DNA of 16,660 nt. Origin: Clostridiales bacterium UBA4362 (GTDB taxonomy: Bacteria; Bacillota; Clostridia; TANB77; CAG-508). Below, one piece after another: positions 6,516 to 14,804 of this stretch. The stretch spans positions 48,829 to 65,488 of the forward strand of contig DGSM01000045.1 in NCBI GenBank assembly GCA_002393975.1, written 5' to 3'. The notes beneath the pieces were generated by a model. The model saw only the letters and a list, made by a program, of their open reading frames with translations, ran no database searches and was not told the origin of the DNA. Positions within the stretch are counted from its first letter, which is position 1. The number at the start of each line of letters is the position of its first letter. Position numbers and translations under genes: made by a program.

Positions 6516-6544
6516 AAAAAGCGCAAGTCTAATAAAACTTACGC
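6516..6544 (-). terminator. Terminator-like hairpin between the membrane protein and sortase genes
   Basis: On the minus strand GCGTAAGT and ACTTGCGC form an 8-bp stem (one G-U pair) with an 8-nt loop, followed directly by TTTTT. It lies 8 nt after the stop codon of the upstream gene and just ahead of the sortase ribosome binding site. No promoter fits between it and the sortase, so it may attenuate sortase expression. Confidence 0.7.
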
Positions 6545-6551
6545 CCCACAT

Positions 6552-7028
6552 TTAATAAATTCTATAATTATTGCTATCTTCTCTAGAATCTTTTGCTTTA
6601 TCTAAATCTTTATTCTTGTAATACCAATCTGTACTTTTATCAATCTTAGTTTTCATGTTATATGAAAGAATATCTATTAATACTACTATTCCCATTACAA
6701 TTCCTAAGAAAGATGCAAACATATCTAATCCAGAACCCATAATATCAATTTTTCCACCATCTGCAATGGTATTAGAAATATTTCTGTATAGTTCAAAGCC
6801 ATAATACATCATATTCATTCCAAAGTAGATAAAGCCACCTACTCTTTGTCTTTTAAATACTAGAACTATACACATAAAAGTTATAAACAAAACAACTATT
6901 TCTGTATAAAGATTAATAGGTTTTATTGGGTATTCACCACCATTAGTAAACATGTAGGTAATAAAGATTCTAAAACCCCAATACATTATCATAAAGATAA
7001 CAGTCATCCAGTTAGCAAAAGTTTTCAT
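6552..7028 (-). CDS. Four-helix integral membrane protein of unknown function
   Basis: I do not recognise this 158-aa protein. Four hydrophobic segments are visible at about residues 7-27, 42-58, 63-80 and 101-122, followed by a hydrophilic tail of about 35 residues rich in Lys, Asp and Asn (KSTDWYYKNKDLDKAKDSRE). An even number of helices puts both ends on the same side, most likely the cytoplasm given the lysines. No catalytic motif is seen. The ATG at 7028 has AGAGGT upstream and follows the DUF1292 gene by 25 nt. The downstream sortase gene is separated from it by a terminator-like hairpin. Confidence 0.8.
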   Translation of the reverse strand: MKTFANWMTVIFMIMYWGFRIFITYMFTNGGEYPIKPINLYTEIVVLFITFMCIVLVFKRQRVGGFIYFGMNMMYYGFELYRNISNTIADGGKIDIMGSGLDMFASFLGIVMGIVVLIDILSYNMKTKIDKSTDWYYKNKDLDKAKDSREDSNNYRIY

Positions 7029-7053
7029 ATTTACCTCTTATCTTTTTATAATT

Positions 7054-7380
7054 CTATTCGTTTCCAGCTTCATCTTCATCTTGGAATAAAAATTCATCTT
7101 TGAATTTATCTTTAAAGATTTCAAAAACTTGATTAAGTACAGCTTCATCTTCTACTGTTCCATAACTTTCATCTTCGCCATCTTCTGTTAAGCCTTCTTC
7201 TTTAAGTATAACTACTTCTTCACCTTCTTCAGTACCATCTTCAGCTACTGGAAGTAATACTACGTAGTTTTCATTATTATATTCAATTAAATCTAGGAAT
7301 TCGAATTTAAGATCTTTTCCTGTCTCATCCTTTAAAGTAATGATATTATCTTGCAATTCATTGTTCTCTTCGTTATCCAT
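7054..7380 (-). CDS. DUF1292 family protein
   Basis: The 108-aa acidic protein matches the DUF1292 (YrzB-like) pattern: NIITLKDETGKDLKFEFLDL, then ENYVVLLPV and EEVVILKEEG, ending in a helix with the VFEIFKDKF type of motif. These small cytoplasmic proteins are widespread in Firmicutes and have no established function; in many genomes they sit near a Holliday-junction resolvase-like gene, which is not the case here. Acidic insertions (EDGTEEGEE and EDGEDES) make it very negatively charged. The ATG at 7380 has GGGAG upstream, about 9 nt away. It is the first gene behind the promoter at 7432-7460. Confidence 0.85.
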   Translation of the reverse strand: MDNEENNELQDNIITLKDETGKDLKFEFLDLIEYNNENYVVLLPVAEDGTEEGEEVVILKEEGLTEDGEDESYGTVEDEAVLNQVFEIFKDKFKDEFLFQDEDEAGNE

Positions 7381-7431
7381 TTTAATTTCTCCCTCGTGTT
7401 TTATTATAGGTACAAACCCTATATATTTTTT

Positions 7432-7460
7432 ATATTATACTATAATAAGCATTTTATCAA
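7432..7460 (-). promoter_or_regulatory. Promoter of the DUF1292-membrane protein-sortase group
   Basis: On the minus strand TTGATA (7460-7455) and TAATAT (7437-7432) are spaced by 17 nt; TATAAT at 7439-7434 gives a 15-nt spacer. The 15-bp palindrome TATTATAcTATAATA (7433-7447) covers the -10. The leader between here and the start codon can form a small hairpin, TATAGG/CCTATA (7405-7423), of unknown meaning. Confidence 0.6.
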
Positions 7461-7495
7461 CATTTTTTTCAAAATAGACTTATTGTAATAATAAT

Positions 7496-8929
7496 TTAAT
7501 TTTGAAGAATAATTGGATCTTTAGCAGTTCCAATTCCACTTTCAATTTTTACATTCTTTATTGTAACTATTGGAAGTACTGAATATGATACAGTAAATGC
7601 TGATCCATCTGAATCAAACATTTTAACAATTTCCAAAGAAGTACCATTTACAGTTCTTAATCCGAAATTTGCCATATCATTATATGCACAATTTACATAT
7701 CTAGAAGCTAACCAATATTTTTTCTGTGTACCATAGAACATAGGGCCATACGCTTCATTTGAGAAACATGTTGTTACATTGCTTGTAAAAGCTGTATGTG
7801 TAGCAATAAATTGTTGATTAGCAGCTACTTTATATCCTTTGTTTGATGGTGATTCAACTAAAGGAGTTGTATAATAGCTATCACTTTGTGAACATCCATT
7901 ATTTTTAACATCAGCAATAACTTCAGTTTCTACATTAATGTTGTTTAAATCATTTGCACCTTCATTTGTAGCATTTTCTTTTAATGATTCATGGTTTATG
8001 TATTGTACAGCGTTTCCTATACCAGAGCCATTTTCATTAGCATATAATTCAGGATAATAAGAATTAGCTCCTGTATAAGTTTTATATGTATCAGCAATTG
8101 CTTCATAACCTGCACTTTTAATTGTATCTGCTGGAATCTTAGAAGTAATATCTTCTATAGTAATGCTTCTACCAACAGCACCAAGTGCATTATTGCTATA
8201 TAGAGTCTTACAAATATCATTTAATAGATATACTCCATTATTATATCCCATAGCTCCAGATAAAGCTAATCCTTCTTCTGTTGGTACAGTAGCAATTATT
8301 TCTATATAGTCATCTTCAACCTTAAAGATTCTCCAATGCATATTTTTGTTTTGTGATATAGTTAATACTCTTTCTTGACCTGTATATTCTGCGTTTACTG
8401 TATAATCTCCTACTACATCAGGAGTATATGTAATATATGCACCAACCTTCAATTTATCAGATTTGAAATTTCCACCTTGTGCAATATTATTTGCTACTTC
8501 AACCGTATTTCCAGCACGATTTGCTGGAGCGGTAACTTGTTTATAAACAAAGTGTCCACCTAATACTACGGCAGCTATTAAAACTAACAATATTAAAGTA
8601 GTAATAATACTCATTCCATGTTTCTTTACTGGTCCTGCTTTCTTACCTTGAACTTGATATTGAACATTGTTTTGTTGAACATTTTGTCCATTTACTACAT
8701 TGCCTCTTCGGTCTATAGTATACGTGTTTTGGTTCATTTGTTGATTTGGCATAGGATTTTGAATAAATGGTTGTTCATTCATATTTTGCATACTAGGATC
8801 ATAGCTTTGAGCATATGGATTTGGCTCTTGGAAGTTTTGTCCTTGTGCATTAGGTACTTGTTCATTTGGCATTTGACCATTTGGATTTTGTACATTGTTA
8901 TTTAAGTTGTTTGGATTTTCTTCATTCAT
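7496..8929 (-). CDS. Membrane-anchored surface protein with Asn/Gln/Pro-rich cytoplasmic head
   Basis: This 477-aa protein has three parts. Residues 1-95 are disordered and rich in Asn, Gln and Pro, with repeated PN and NEQ units. A basic stretch (GKKAGPVKKHG) and one membrane helix (about 106-128) follow. Residues 130-477 should then be extracellular. The ectodomain holds HWRIFKVEDDYIEIIATVP, then LSGAMGYNNGVYLLNDICKT and a later YWLASRYVNCAYND. I have an impression of a similar WRVL...GYNNGV...LNDxC pattern in surface proteins of uncultured Firmicutes, but no function is known to me. Four cysteines could form disulphides. No LPXTG signal is present. The ATG at 8929 has GAGGT upstream. It ends the run of genes that includes polA; no clear terminator follows. 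Confidence 0.82.
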   Translation of the reverse strand: MNEENPNNLNNNVQNPNGQMPNEQVPNAQGQNFQEPNPYAQSYDPSMQNMNEQPFIQNPMPNQQMNQNTYTIDRRGNVVNGQNVQQNNVQYQVQGKKAGPVKKHGMSIITTLILLVLIAAVVLGGHFVYKQVTAPANRAGNTVEVANNIAQGGNFKSDKLKVGAYITYTPDVVGDYTVNAEYTGQERVLTISQNKNMHWRIFKVEDDYIEIIATVPTEEGLALSGAMGYNNGVYLLNDICKTLYSNNALGAVGRSITIEDITSKIPADTIKSAGYEAIADTYKTYTGANSYYPELYANENGSGIGNAVQYINHESLKENATNEGANDLNNINVETEVIADVKNNGCSQSDSYYTTPLVESPSNKGYKVAANQQFIATHTAFTSNVTTCFSNEAYGPMFYGTQKKYWLASRYVNCAYNDMANFGLRTVNGTSLEIVKMFDSDGSAFTVSYSVLPIVTIKNVKIESGIGTAKDPIILQN

Positions 8930-8949
8930 AATTTAACCTCAACTCTTTC

Positions 8950-9501
8950 TTAAGAATATAATTCTTTATAACTATTATAATCTTTTAAAATCTTTCTCAC
9001 ATAATTCTTTGTTTCTTCAAAAGGAATCTTGTCAATATTCTCTTCTTCTTTTTTGTCATCAATTATTCCTTCATCAATCCACTTTTTAACATTTCCAATT
9101 CCTGCATTATATGCAGTTAGTGATAACACATCTGAATTATAAATTGATTTTAATTGTGCATAATATTTAATTCCTAATTGAATATTTTTTTCTGGTTCAA
9201 ATAAACTTTCATTACTTGTATACTCAATTATGGCATTAGTTGCAACATCCTTTGCTGTTTCATCCATCAATTGCATTAAACCTTTTGCTCCTGATTTAGA
9301 AACTGCATTGGGATTAAAATTGCTTTCTGCTTTTATTATTGCATAACATAATAGTGGGTCAATATTTTCTTCTTTAGCATATTTTTCTACATATTCTGAA
9401 TAGTTTCTAACATATACTAGCTTTCGTATATTATTATAATTCAGAAAAAATATCATTAGTATAATTAATAATGATGAAATAACTATAATTGCTTTTTTCA
9501 T
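8950..9501 (-). CDS. Lytic transglycosylase (SLT domain), membrane-anchored
   Basis: SLT-type lytic transglycosylases cut the glycan strands of peptidoglycan, leaving anhydromuramic ends. The 183-aa protein has one N-terminal hydrophobic segment (4-20), a signal anchor, and an SLT domain from about residue 36. Catalytic Glu59 lies in AIIKAESNFNPNAVS. GAKGLMQLM (71-79) and AYNAG (130-134) complete the three family motifs, so the enzyme should be active. The length is close to that of small Gram-positive homologues. The ATG at 9501 has AGAGG upstream, 16 nt after the polA stop codon. It is followed by a surface-protein gene 20 nt later. Confidence 0.94.
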   Translation of the reverse strand: MKKAIIVISSLLIILMIFFLNYNNIRKLVYVRNYSEYVEKYAKEENIDPLLCYAIIKAESNFNPNAVSKSGAKGLMQLMDETAKDVATNAIIEYTSNESLFEPEKNIQLGIKYYAQLKSIYNSDVLSLTAYNAGIGNVKKWIDEGIIDDKKEEENIDKIPFEETKNYVRKILKDYNSYKELYS

Positions 9502-9517
9502 AGAGCCTCTTTCTATA

Positions 9518-12247
9518 TTATTTTACATCATACCACGTTTTAGCCACATTTGTATCAACTTTAAGTGGTACATTTAGTTTAAACGCATTTTCCATATTTC
9601 TTTTCAAAATAGTTTCTGCTTTTTCAATGTCTTCATCTTTTACTTCTATTAGAAGTTCATCATGTACTTGAAGTACAATCTTTGCATCTAATTTAGATTC
9701 TTGTAATTCTTTATATACATTGTTCATTGCTATTTTCATAATGTCAGCTGCTGTTCCTTGTATTGGAGTATTCATTGCAGCTCTTTTTCCAAATTCTCTA
9801 ACCATAAAGTTTGAGCTTTGTAATTCATTTATATATCTTCTTCTACCAAAAAGTGTTTCTACATAGCCATCTTTTTTTGCTTTATTTACAACTTCGTGCA
9901 TATACTCATCTACTTTATTGAATTTCATAAGATAATTATCAATATAGTTTTGAGCTTCTTTTCTAGAAACACCAATTTGTTCTGCAAGTCCAAATCCTGT
10001 TATTCCATATACAATTCCGAAATTAACAGCTTTAGCCTTTGATCTTTGTTCTTTAGTAACCTCTTCTAATGGGACACCAAAGACTTGAGAAGCAACTTCT
10101 CTATGAATATCCTCACCATTGTTAAATGCTCTTACCATGTTCTCGTCTTGGCTCATTGATGCAAGAACTCTAAGTTCTACTTGTGAATAATCTGCATCAA
10201 TAAACGAATATCCTTCTTCAGCTATAAAAGCTTGTTTAATTTTTCTTCCTAACTCTTCACGTGCTGGAATGTTTTGTAGATTAGGTTCTGTAGAACTAAT
10301 CCTTCCAGTAGCAGTAATTGTTTGATGGAAGTATGAATGTATACGATTGTCTTTTGGATTTATAGTTGGTATCAAACCTTCTACATATGTAGAATTTAAT
10401 TTACTTAATCCTCTATATTCAAGAATCTTTTCTACAATTGGATTAACAAATTTAATCTTTTCTAATGTATCTACATCTGTAGAATAAGTTCCACTTTTCT
10501 TTTTCTTTTTTGGTGAAGGTATTCCTAATTTTTCAAACAAGATATCTCCAAGTTGTTTAGGAGAATTAATATTAAATTCTTCACCAGCTATTTCATATAT
10601 TTCTTTTGTAAGTTCATTAATCTTATTTTTTAGTTCAATTCCAAAATTACTTAAAATATCTTTGTCACAATGCATTCCATTAAATTGGATTTCTCCTAAA
10701 ACAGTTATTAATGGAATTTCTATTTCATTAAATAATTTTAGTAAATTTGCTTCTTCTAATTTAGCTTTAGTTAGTTTATATAATTCTAAAATAGTATAAA
10801 CATATATTCCACAAGGATTAAATTCAGTATCTTCTGTAGAAAATAAATCCAATTGAGTTTTTTGTGGAATTAAGCTTTCAATATCTATATCTAAATATTG
10901 TTCAGCTATTTCATTTAAAGAATGTTTAATATTTGTTGGATCTATATCATAACTTGCAACTTCAATATCATAAGTAATATTTTTTAAGTCGATTCCTAAT
11001 TCTTTTAGCATTACATAGTCTTCTGCTAAATTATATCCAATCTTGTCTAGGTTATCATTTTCAAAAATCTTTTTTAAAGTATCTATATTTGGATGATCAA
11101 TATAAGCTAATGTTCCTTCTTTTTCAACAAGACTTATTCCTATAATGTCTTTTTTTATTATTTTAGAATCATCATCAGATTTTTGCTTATTTAAATAAAA
11201 AACTAATTCTTTATCTGGTAATGATACATTTTCAAACTCTTTAATTGTAAGCTTTGAATTATTTAAATATGTTTCTTTATCAATCTTATTTTCACTTGTT
11301 TCAGAGCCTTTTACTTGTCCTTCAGTTAATCCAAATCTTTCTATAAATCTTTTGAATCCATAGTATTTAAACAATTCATAAACTTCAGGCGTATTCCAAT
11401 CTTCATATTTTAATTGCTCTAAATCATCTGTTATTGGTGCATCTAATTTTATAGTTCCTATTTCACGTGATAAGAAAACTAAATCTTTGTTTTCAATTAA
11501 GTTTTCTTTTTGTTTAGGTTTTAAAGTTGCTATTTCATCTTTAAAGTTTTCATCTTTTCCTTCTAAAGCATTATATAAATTATCAATATTCTTAAAAGAT
11601 TTGATTATTTGTATTGCTGATTTAGGGCCAATACCAGGGCATCCTGGTATTTCATCTGAAGAATCTCCTTGTAATGCCTTAACCTCAATTAAATCTGTTG
11701 GATTTAACTCATATTCTTCATTTATTTTAGCAACATCATATATATCTGTTTCAGTCTTTCCCATTTTAGTTCTAGGTATTCTAATTATTATATCTTTTTG
11801 AACTAATTGAAATAAATCTCTATCTCCAGAAAGAATATAGCAATTAATTTTATCACCATCTACAGATTTGCCACCATACTTTTTAGCAGCTGATCCTAAA
11901 ATATCATCACCCTCAAAATCAGGTAATTCTAAAATATCAATTTTCATTGCTTTTAGAATTTCTTTTATTTCAGGCATTTGTTCAGCTAGTTCTTCTGGCA
12001 TTTTATGGCGTGATTGTTTATAACCACTGTATTTTTCTTTTCTAACATTAGCTGCTGTTTTTGAATCAAAAGCAACTAATACATAATCTGGTTTTACTTC
12101 TTCAATGTTTTTAAATAGTATTGATAAAAAACCATATAAAGCATTTGTATATTTGCCATCTTTATTTCTCATAATGTTTGTAGACATTATGCCATAGAAG
12201 GCTCTATTCATTATGCTATTTCCATCGATTAATAAAAAATTTTTCAT
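9518..12247 (-). CDS. polA: DNA polymerase I
   Basis: Pol I fills gaps and removes RNA primers during lagging-strand synthesis and repair. At 909 aa all three regions are present. The 5'-3' exonuclease (1 to about 295) carries FLLIDGNSIMNRAFYGI, AFDSK, FEGDD, LSGDRDLFQLV and the helix-hairpin-helix GCPGIGPKSA. The middle domain (about 340-500) keeps the fold, but the DxE pair and the final Asp of the proofreading site are missing (FYLNKQ, GIYVYTILEL), so it should not proofread, as in Bacillus and Taq enzymes. The polymerase has motif A DYSQVELR with Asp686, motif B RSKAKAVNFGIVYG (about 731-745) and motif C QVHDE with Asp863. The ATG at 12247 has AAAGGA upstream. It lies between an unknown soluble protein and a lytic transglycosylase, an unusual setting. 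Confidence 0.98.
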   Translation of the reverse strand: MKNFLLIDGNSIMNRAFYGIMSTNIMRNKDGKYTNALYGFLSILFKNIEEVKPDYVLVAFDSKTAANVRKEKYSGYKQSRHKMPEELAEQMPEIKEILKAMKIDILELPDFEGDDILGSAAKKYGGKSVDGDKINCYILSGDRDLFQLVQKDIIIRIPRTKMGKTETDIYDVAKINEEYELNPTDLIEVKALQGDSSDEIPGCPGIGPKSAIQIIKSFKNIDNLYNALEGKDENFKDEIATLKPKQKENLIENKDLVFLSREIGTIKLDAPITDDLEQLKYEDWNTPEVYELFKYYGFKRFIERFGLTEGQVKGSETSENKIDKETYLNNSKLTIKEFENVSLPDKELVFYLNKQKSDDDSKIIKKDIIGISLVEKEGTLAYIDHPNIDTLKKIFENDNLDKIGYNLAEDYVMLKELGIDLKNITYDIEVASYDIDPTNIKHSLNEIAEQYLDIDIESLIPQKTQLDLFSTEDTEFNPCGIYVYTILELYKLTKAKLEEANLLKLFNEIEIPLITVLGEIQFNGMHCDKDILSNFGIELKNKINELTKEIYEIAGEEFNINSPKQLGDILFEKLGIPSPKKKKKSGTYSTDVDTLEKIKFVNPIVEKILEYRGLSKLNSTYVEGLIPTINPKDNRIHSYFHQTITATGRISSTEPNLQNIPAREELGRKIKQAFIAEEGYSFIDADYSQVELRVLASMSQDENMVRAFNNGEDIHREVASQVFGVPLEEVTKEQRSKAKAVNFGIVYGITGFGLAEQIGVSRKEAQNYIDNYLMKFNKVDEYMHEVVNKAKKDGYVETLFGRRRYINELQSSNFMVREFGKRAAMNTPIQGTAADIMKIAMNNVYKELQESKLDAKIVLQVHDELLIEVKDEDIEKAETILKRNMENAFKLNVPLKVDTNVAKTWYDVK

Positions 12248-12269
12248 TAAAAGTCCTTTACATATTTTT

Positions 12270-13379
12270 TTATATCATCTTTGGTTCAATGTCTGGTGCC
12301 TCTTGTCCTGGACCAGTTTGTTCTTTTGTAGCAAATCTATCATTAATAATTGTTGTAAATGCATTTACTGCTTTATCTCTATCATCTTTAGGAACAATTG
12401 TTACAGCTTTATATACATTTTCAACAGGAGCAATCAATTCAGGTTCCTTTGCCATATCTGATACCATAGTATCTACTAGCTTCAAAGTATTTAACGAGGT
12501 AGCATCATCCATGGTTTGAACGTTAGAGCTAATTTGGTCTAAATAGTATTTTTGATCAATTATTGGTGCATCTATTTGTGCATTTATTTCTTCTTTAACT
12601 TTTTCTGGTTCGATTCCTTCTTCCAGTTTAGCAGTTATTTTACTAACAAAAGCTTCTCTTTCTTCTGGCAAAAGGTCTTGTAAAACTCTACTTTGTGGAA
12701 CTACTACACTATGAGTTTGTGAATTATTACAATTAAGAGCAATTTCTCCTGCTAGATCATCTAATAATTGAGCTTTGATTTGCTTTGCATCCACTTTGGC
12801 ATCTGGAAATAATTTTGTTATTTCTTCTACAACTAAATCTTGCATGTTATAGTTTAACATCTTTATTGCACTAAGTCCATCATCTACTTTAAATGATGAA
12901 AGTACTATACATCCAAAATGTTTATAGTCTACCGCCATTTGCTTAGCAACAATTCTTCTAACTAAATCTTCTATTTCTTTAGAATTAGTTTGATTTATCT
13001 TTTTGACTTCTGTAATAACTGTCATTATTTCATGATCATTTGGCGTGTTTTCTTGTTGCAAGCTAGAAAATCTAGAAGTATCAGTATCAAAGCTATAAAG
13101 TATATTTAATAATTTTTTTACTTGTTCTTGTCTTGTACTTTCATTGCTTATTTGAGATATCAAATTTGCCATTTCTTCAAAAGTTAACGCACTTGATTCT
13201 AGTTGTTGCACGATTTTCTCATCTGTTGAGGTTGTTGCTATTTCTGTATCGCCTTGAGAAGACTTTTCTATATCGCTTGTTGTGTCTATCACTTTTGTTT
13301 CTTCTGTGCCTATGTTTTGTGCTTCTTTTTCAGAAATCTTGCTTGATAAATCTTTAAGTACTCCTTTTATCTTTATCAT
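12270..13379 (-). CDS. Hypothetical soluble 369-aa protein upstream of polA
   Basis: I do not recognise this protein. It has no signal peptide or membrane segment. Residues 1-60 are polar and rich in Thr, Ser, Glu and Lys, probably disordered. The rest reads as largely helical and acidic, with segments such as FEEMANLISQIS, VEEITKLFPDAKVDAKQI and LLPEEREAFVSKITAKLEEG. The tail (QTGPGQEAPDIEPKMI) is again disordered. The ATG at 13379 has AAGGAG overlapping the end of the histidine phosphatase gene, and 22 nt separate it from polA, so it is probably co-transcribed and perhaps co-regulated with both. No catalytic motif is apparent; a scaffold or adaptor role is only a possibility. Confidence 0.8.
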   Translation of the reverse strand: MIKIKGVLKDLSSKISEKEAQNIGTEETKVIDTTSDIEKSSQGDTEIATTSTDEKIVQQLESSALTFEEMANLISQISNESTRQEQVKKLLNILYSFDTDTSRFSSLQQENTPNDHEIMTVITEVKKINQTNSKEIEDLVRRIVAKQMAVDYKHFGCIVLSSFKVDDGLSAIKMLNYNMQDLVVEEITKLFPDAKVDAKQIKAQLLDDLAGEIALNCNNSQTHSVVVPQSRVLQDLLPEEREAFVSKITAKLEEGIEPEKVKEEINAQIDAPIIDQKYYLDQISSNVQTMDDATSLNTLKLVDTMVSDMAKEPELIAPVENVYKAVTIVPKDDRDKAVNAFTTIINDRFATKEQTGPGQEAPDIEPKMI

Positions 13380-13388
13380 TTAGTCTCC

Positions 13389-14051
13389 TTATTTTCTACG
13401 TGTTAAATCTTCAAAAAAGATATTTTCTATATCTAAAATCTCTTTATTCTTTTCATCAACAATTAGTTTAAATACTTCAGGGACATCATATTTTCCTTTA
13501 AATACTTCTTTTCCTTTAAACTTAAACCATTTATAATCATCTACAACTGGTTCAACAAATTCTACAAAAGGATGCATAAAGCATGTCATAGCACAACCAT
13601 GTGTAACTATTGCTACTCTTTTTCCTCTATTTTCTAGAACTGTCTCCCAGAATCCTTCATTAAATCTTTGAAAAACTTCGTTATGAGATTCTCCATTTGG
13701 ATATTTTAAATCTAAGTCAATATATTGTTTGTCACATCCTTCATTCCAAACAGAAGATTCTAGATCTCCTTCTGAAATCTCATCAAATCTTTTATCAACA
13801 TTCAAACTTAAATTTTGTGGCTCTGCTAAATATTTTGCTGTTTCCATTGCTCTTACATATGTACTACAATATACAGCATCTAGATTTTGTAATTCAGCTT
13901 CTTTTCCTAATATCTCTGCCCTTTTTTCTCCTTCGATGCTTAAAAATCTATATTTGTATTGGCCATAATTGTTATCGTCTGAATTAAACTTTCCTAGTTT
14001 CTTAAATACATCATATTTTGCCGAGTGTCTAATTAAGTAAATAGTTGTCAT
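13389..14051 (-). CDS. Histidine phosphatase superfamily protein (phosphoglycerate mutase-like)
   Basis: The family uses a phosphohistidine intermediate to dephosphorylate sugars, nucleotides or proteins. The 220-aa protein begins TTIYLIRHSAKYD: catalytic His9 lies in an RHS motif where RHG is most common. Arg67 (STYVRAMETA) is the second phosphate-binding arginine, Glu92 (FDEISEGDLE) is the likely proton donor, and VAIVTHGCAM holds the second catalytic His151. All core residues are therefore present. The segment SHNEVFQRFNEGFWETVLE is the usual helix before the last strand. The ATG at 14051 has AAAGGAG. It sits between a secreted-protein gene and an unknown gene; the substrate cannot be told. 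Confidence 0.92.
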   Translation of the reverse strand: MTTIYLIRHSAKYDVFKKLGKFNSDDNNYGQYKYRFLSIEGEKRAEILGKEAELQNLDAVYCSTYVRAMETAKYLAEPQNLSLNVDKRFDEISEGDLESSVWNEGCDKQYIDLDLKYPNGESHNEVFQRFNEGFWETVLENRGKRVAIVTHGCAMTCFMHPFVEFVEPVVDDYKWFKFKGKEVFKGKYDVPEVFKLIVDEKNKEILDIENIFFEDLTRRK

Positions 14052-14062
14052 TAATTACTCCT

Positions 14063-14776
14063 TTAACTTGTTACTTGCAATGTGGTTGTGTTTTTACCAA
14101 GTTCAATTAAAACAAGCATTCCTCCTGTTTTTACTTCTCCTGTATAAGAAGGATTTAGTTTTAAATTTATGTATAAAGCTCCTCCGCTTTCTCCTTGTTT
14201 TTCTACTTCAAATGTTTGTCCTTCTTCTAAAGGAATATAAATGATTCCTAAATTGTTTGTTCTGAAGAATGACTCTGACATATAATTTGTGATTCCAGAA
14301 ATACTTCTAGAAATATTATATTGTGTTAAAAATGATTCAAATACATCATCAGTAGTAATAACAACTTGTTGAATTGATCCATCTAATCCAGGAATTATAC
14401 CAGTATTGGCATACATTCCTCTAATCTCATTTTCTGCAGGAGGTGGTGTAACTTCATTTTGAACAACAGTGTTTTGTACAATTGTGTTTTCTACTGAAAT
14501 ACTATTTTGTATATTATTTGAGAAAATAGTTTCATTTGTAGTTGTAACGTTTTCTACTACAGCTTGGTTTTCTTCACTTGCAGTATTTCTTACATAGTTA
14601 TAAGATGTGTTTTCATAAGCAACAGTAGTATTTAATATATTCTTATCAGTTTTTTTGGTATTATTTCCAATTAAAGTACTTCTAACGCTACCACTAATTT
14701 TTATAACTATAGAAATTGTTATAATCATTAGAATTATAATAATAGAAATTAAAGCTGTAGATGTATTCTTATTCAA
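14063..14776 (-). CDS. Membrane-anchored secreted protein of unknown function
   Basis: The 237-aa protein has one N-terminal hydrophobic helix (about 8-27), then a low-complexity Asn/Thr/Val-rich stretch (35-115) with VQNTVVQNEV-like repeats, and a compact C-terminal domain (about 120-237). The last part (SFFRTNNLGIIYIPLEEG, GGALYINLKL, GGMLVLIELG) weakly resembles the C-terminal beta domain of PrcB-type proteins; this is an impression only. There is no LPXTG motif. The start is a TTG at 14776, supported by an AAGGGGG ribosome binding site about 5 nt upstream; the next Met is residue 17, inside the helix. It follows the 337-aa gene by 28 nt and precedes the histidine phosphatase by 11 nt. Confidence 0.8.
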   Translation of the reverse strand: MNKNTSTALISIIIILMIITISIVIKISGSVRSTLIGNNTKKTDKNILNTTVAYENTSYNYVRNTASEENQAVVENVTTTNETIFSNNIQNSISVENTIVQNTVVQNEVTPPPAENEIRGMYANTGIIPGLDGSIQQVVITTDDVFESFLTQYNISRSISGITNYMSESFFRTNNLGIIYIPLEEGQTFEVEKQGESGGALYINLKLNPSYTGEVKTGGMLVLIELGKNTTTLQVTS

Positions 14777-14804
14777 TTTAGCCCCCTTATTAGTAACTTA
14801 CATT

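Noticed and set aside
7405..7423. Riboswitch in the DUF1292 leader
   Set aside because: Only one 6-bp hairpin is visible in a leader of about 45 nt, too short for any known riboswitch class.
8375..8905. Plus-strand open frames inside the surface-protein gene, and similar ones elsewhere
   Set aside because: They lie opposite clear minus-strand genes, have biased composition and no ribosome binding sites, and resemble no family.
7496..8929. Sortase substrate among the window's surface proteins
   Set aside because: Neither the 477-aa nor the 237-aa protein has an LPXTG-like motif with a C-terminal helix and basic tail; both are anchored at the N-terminus.
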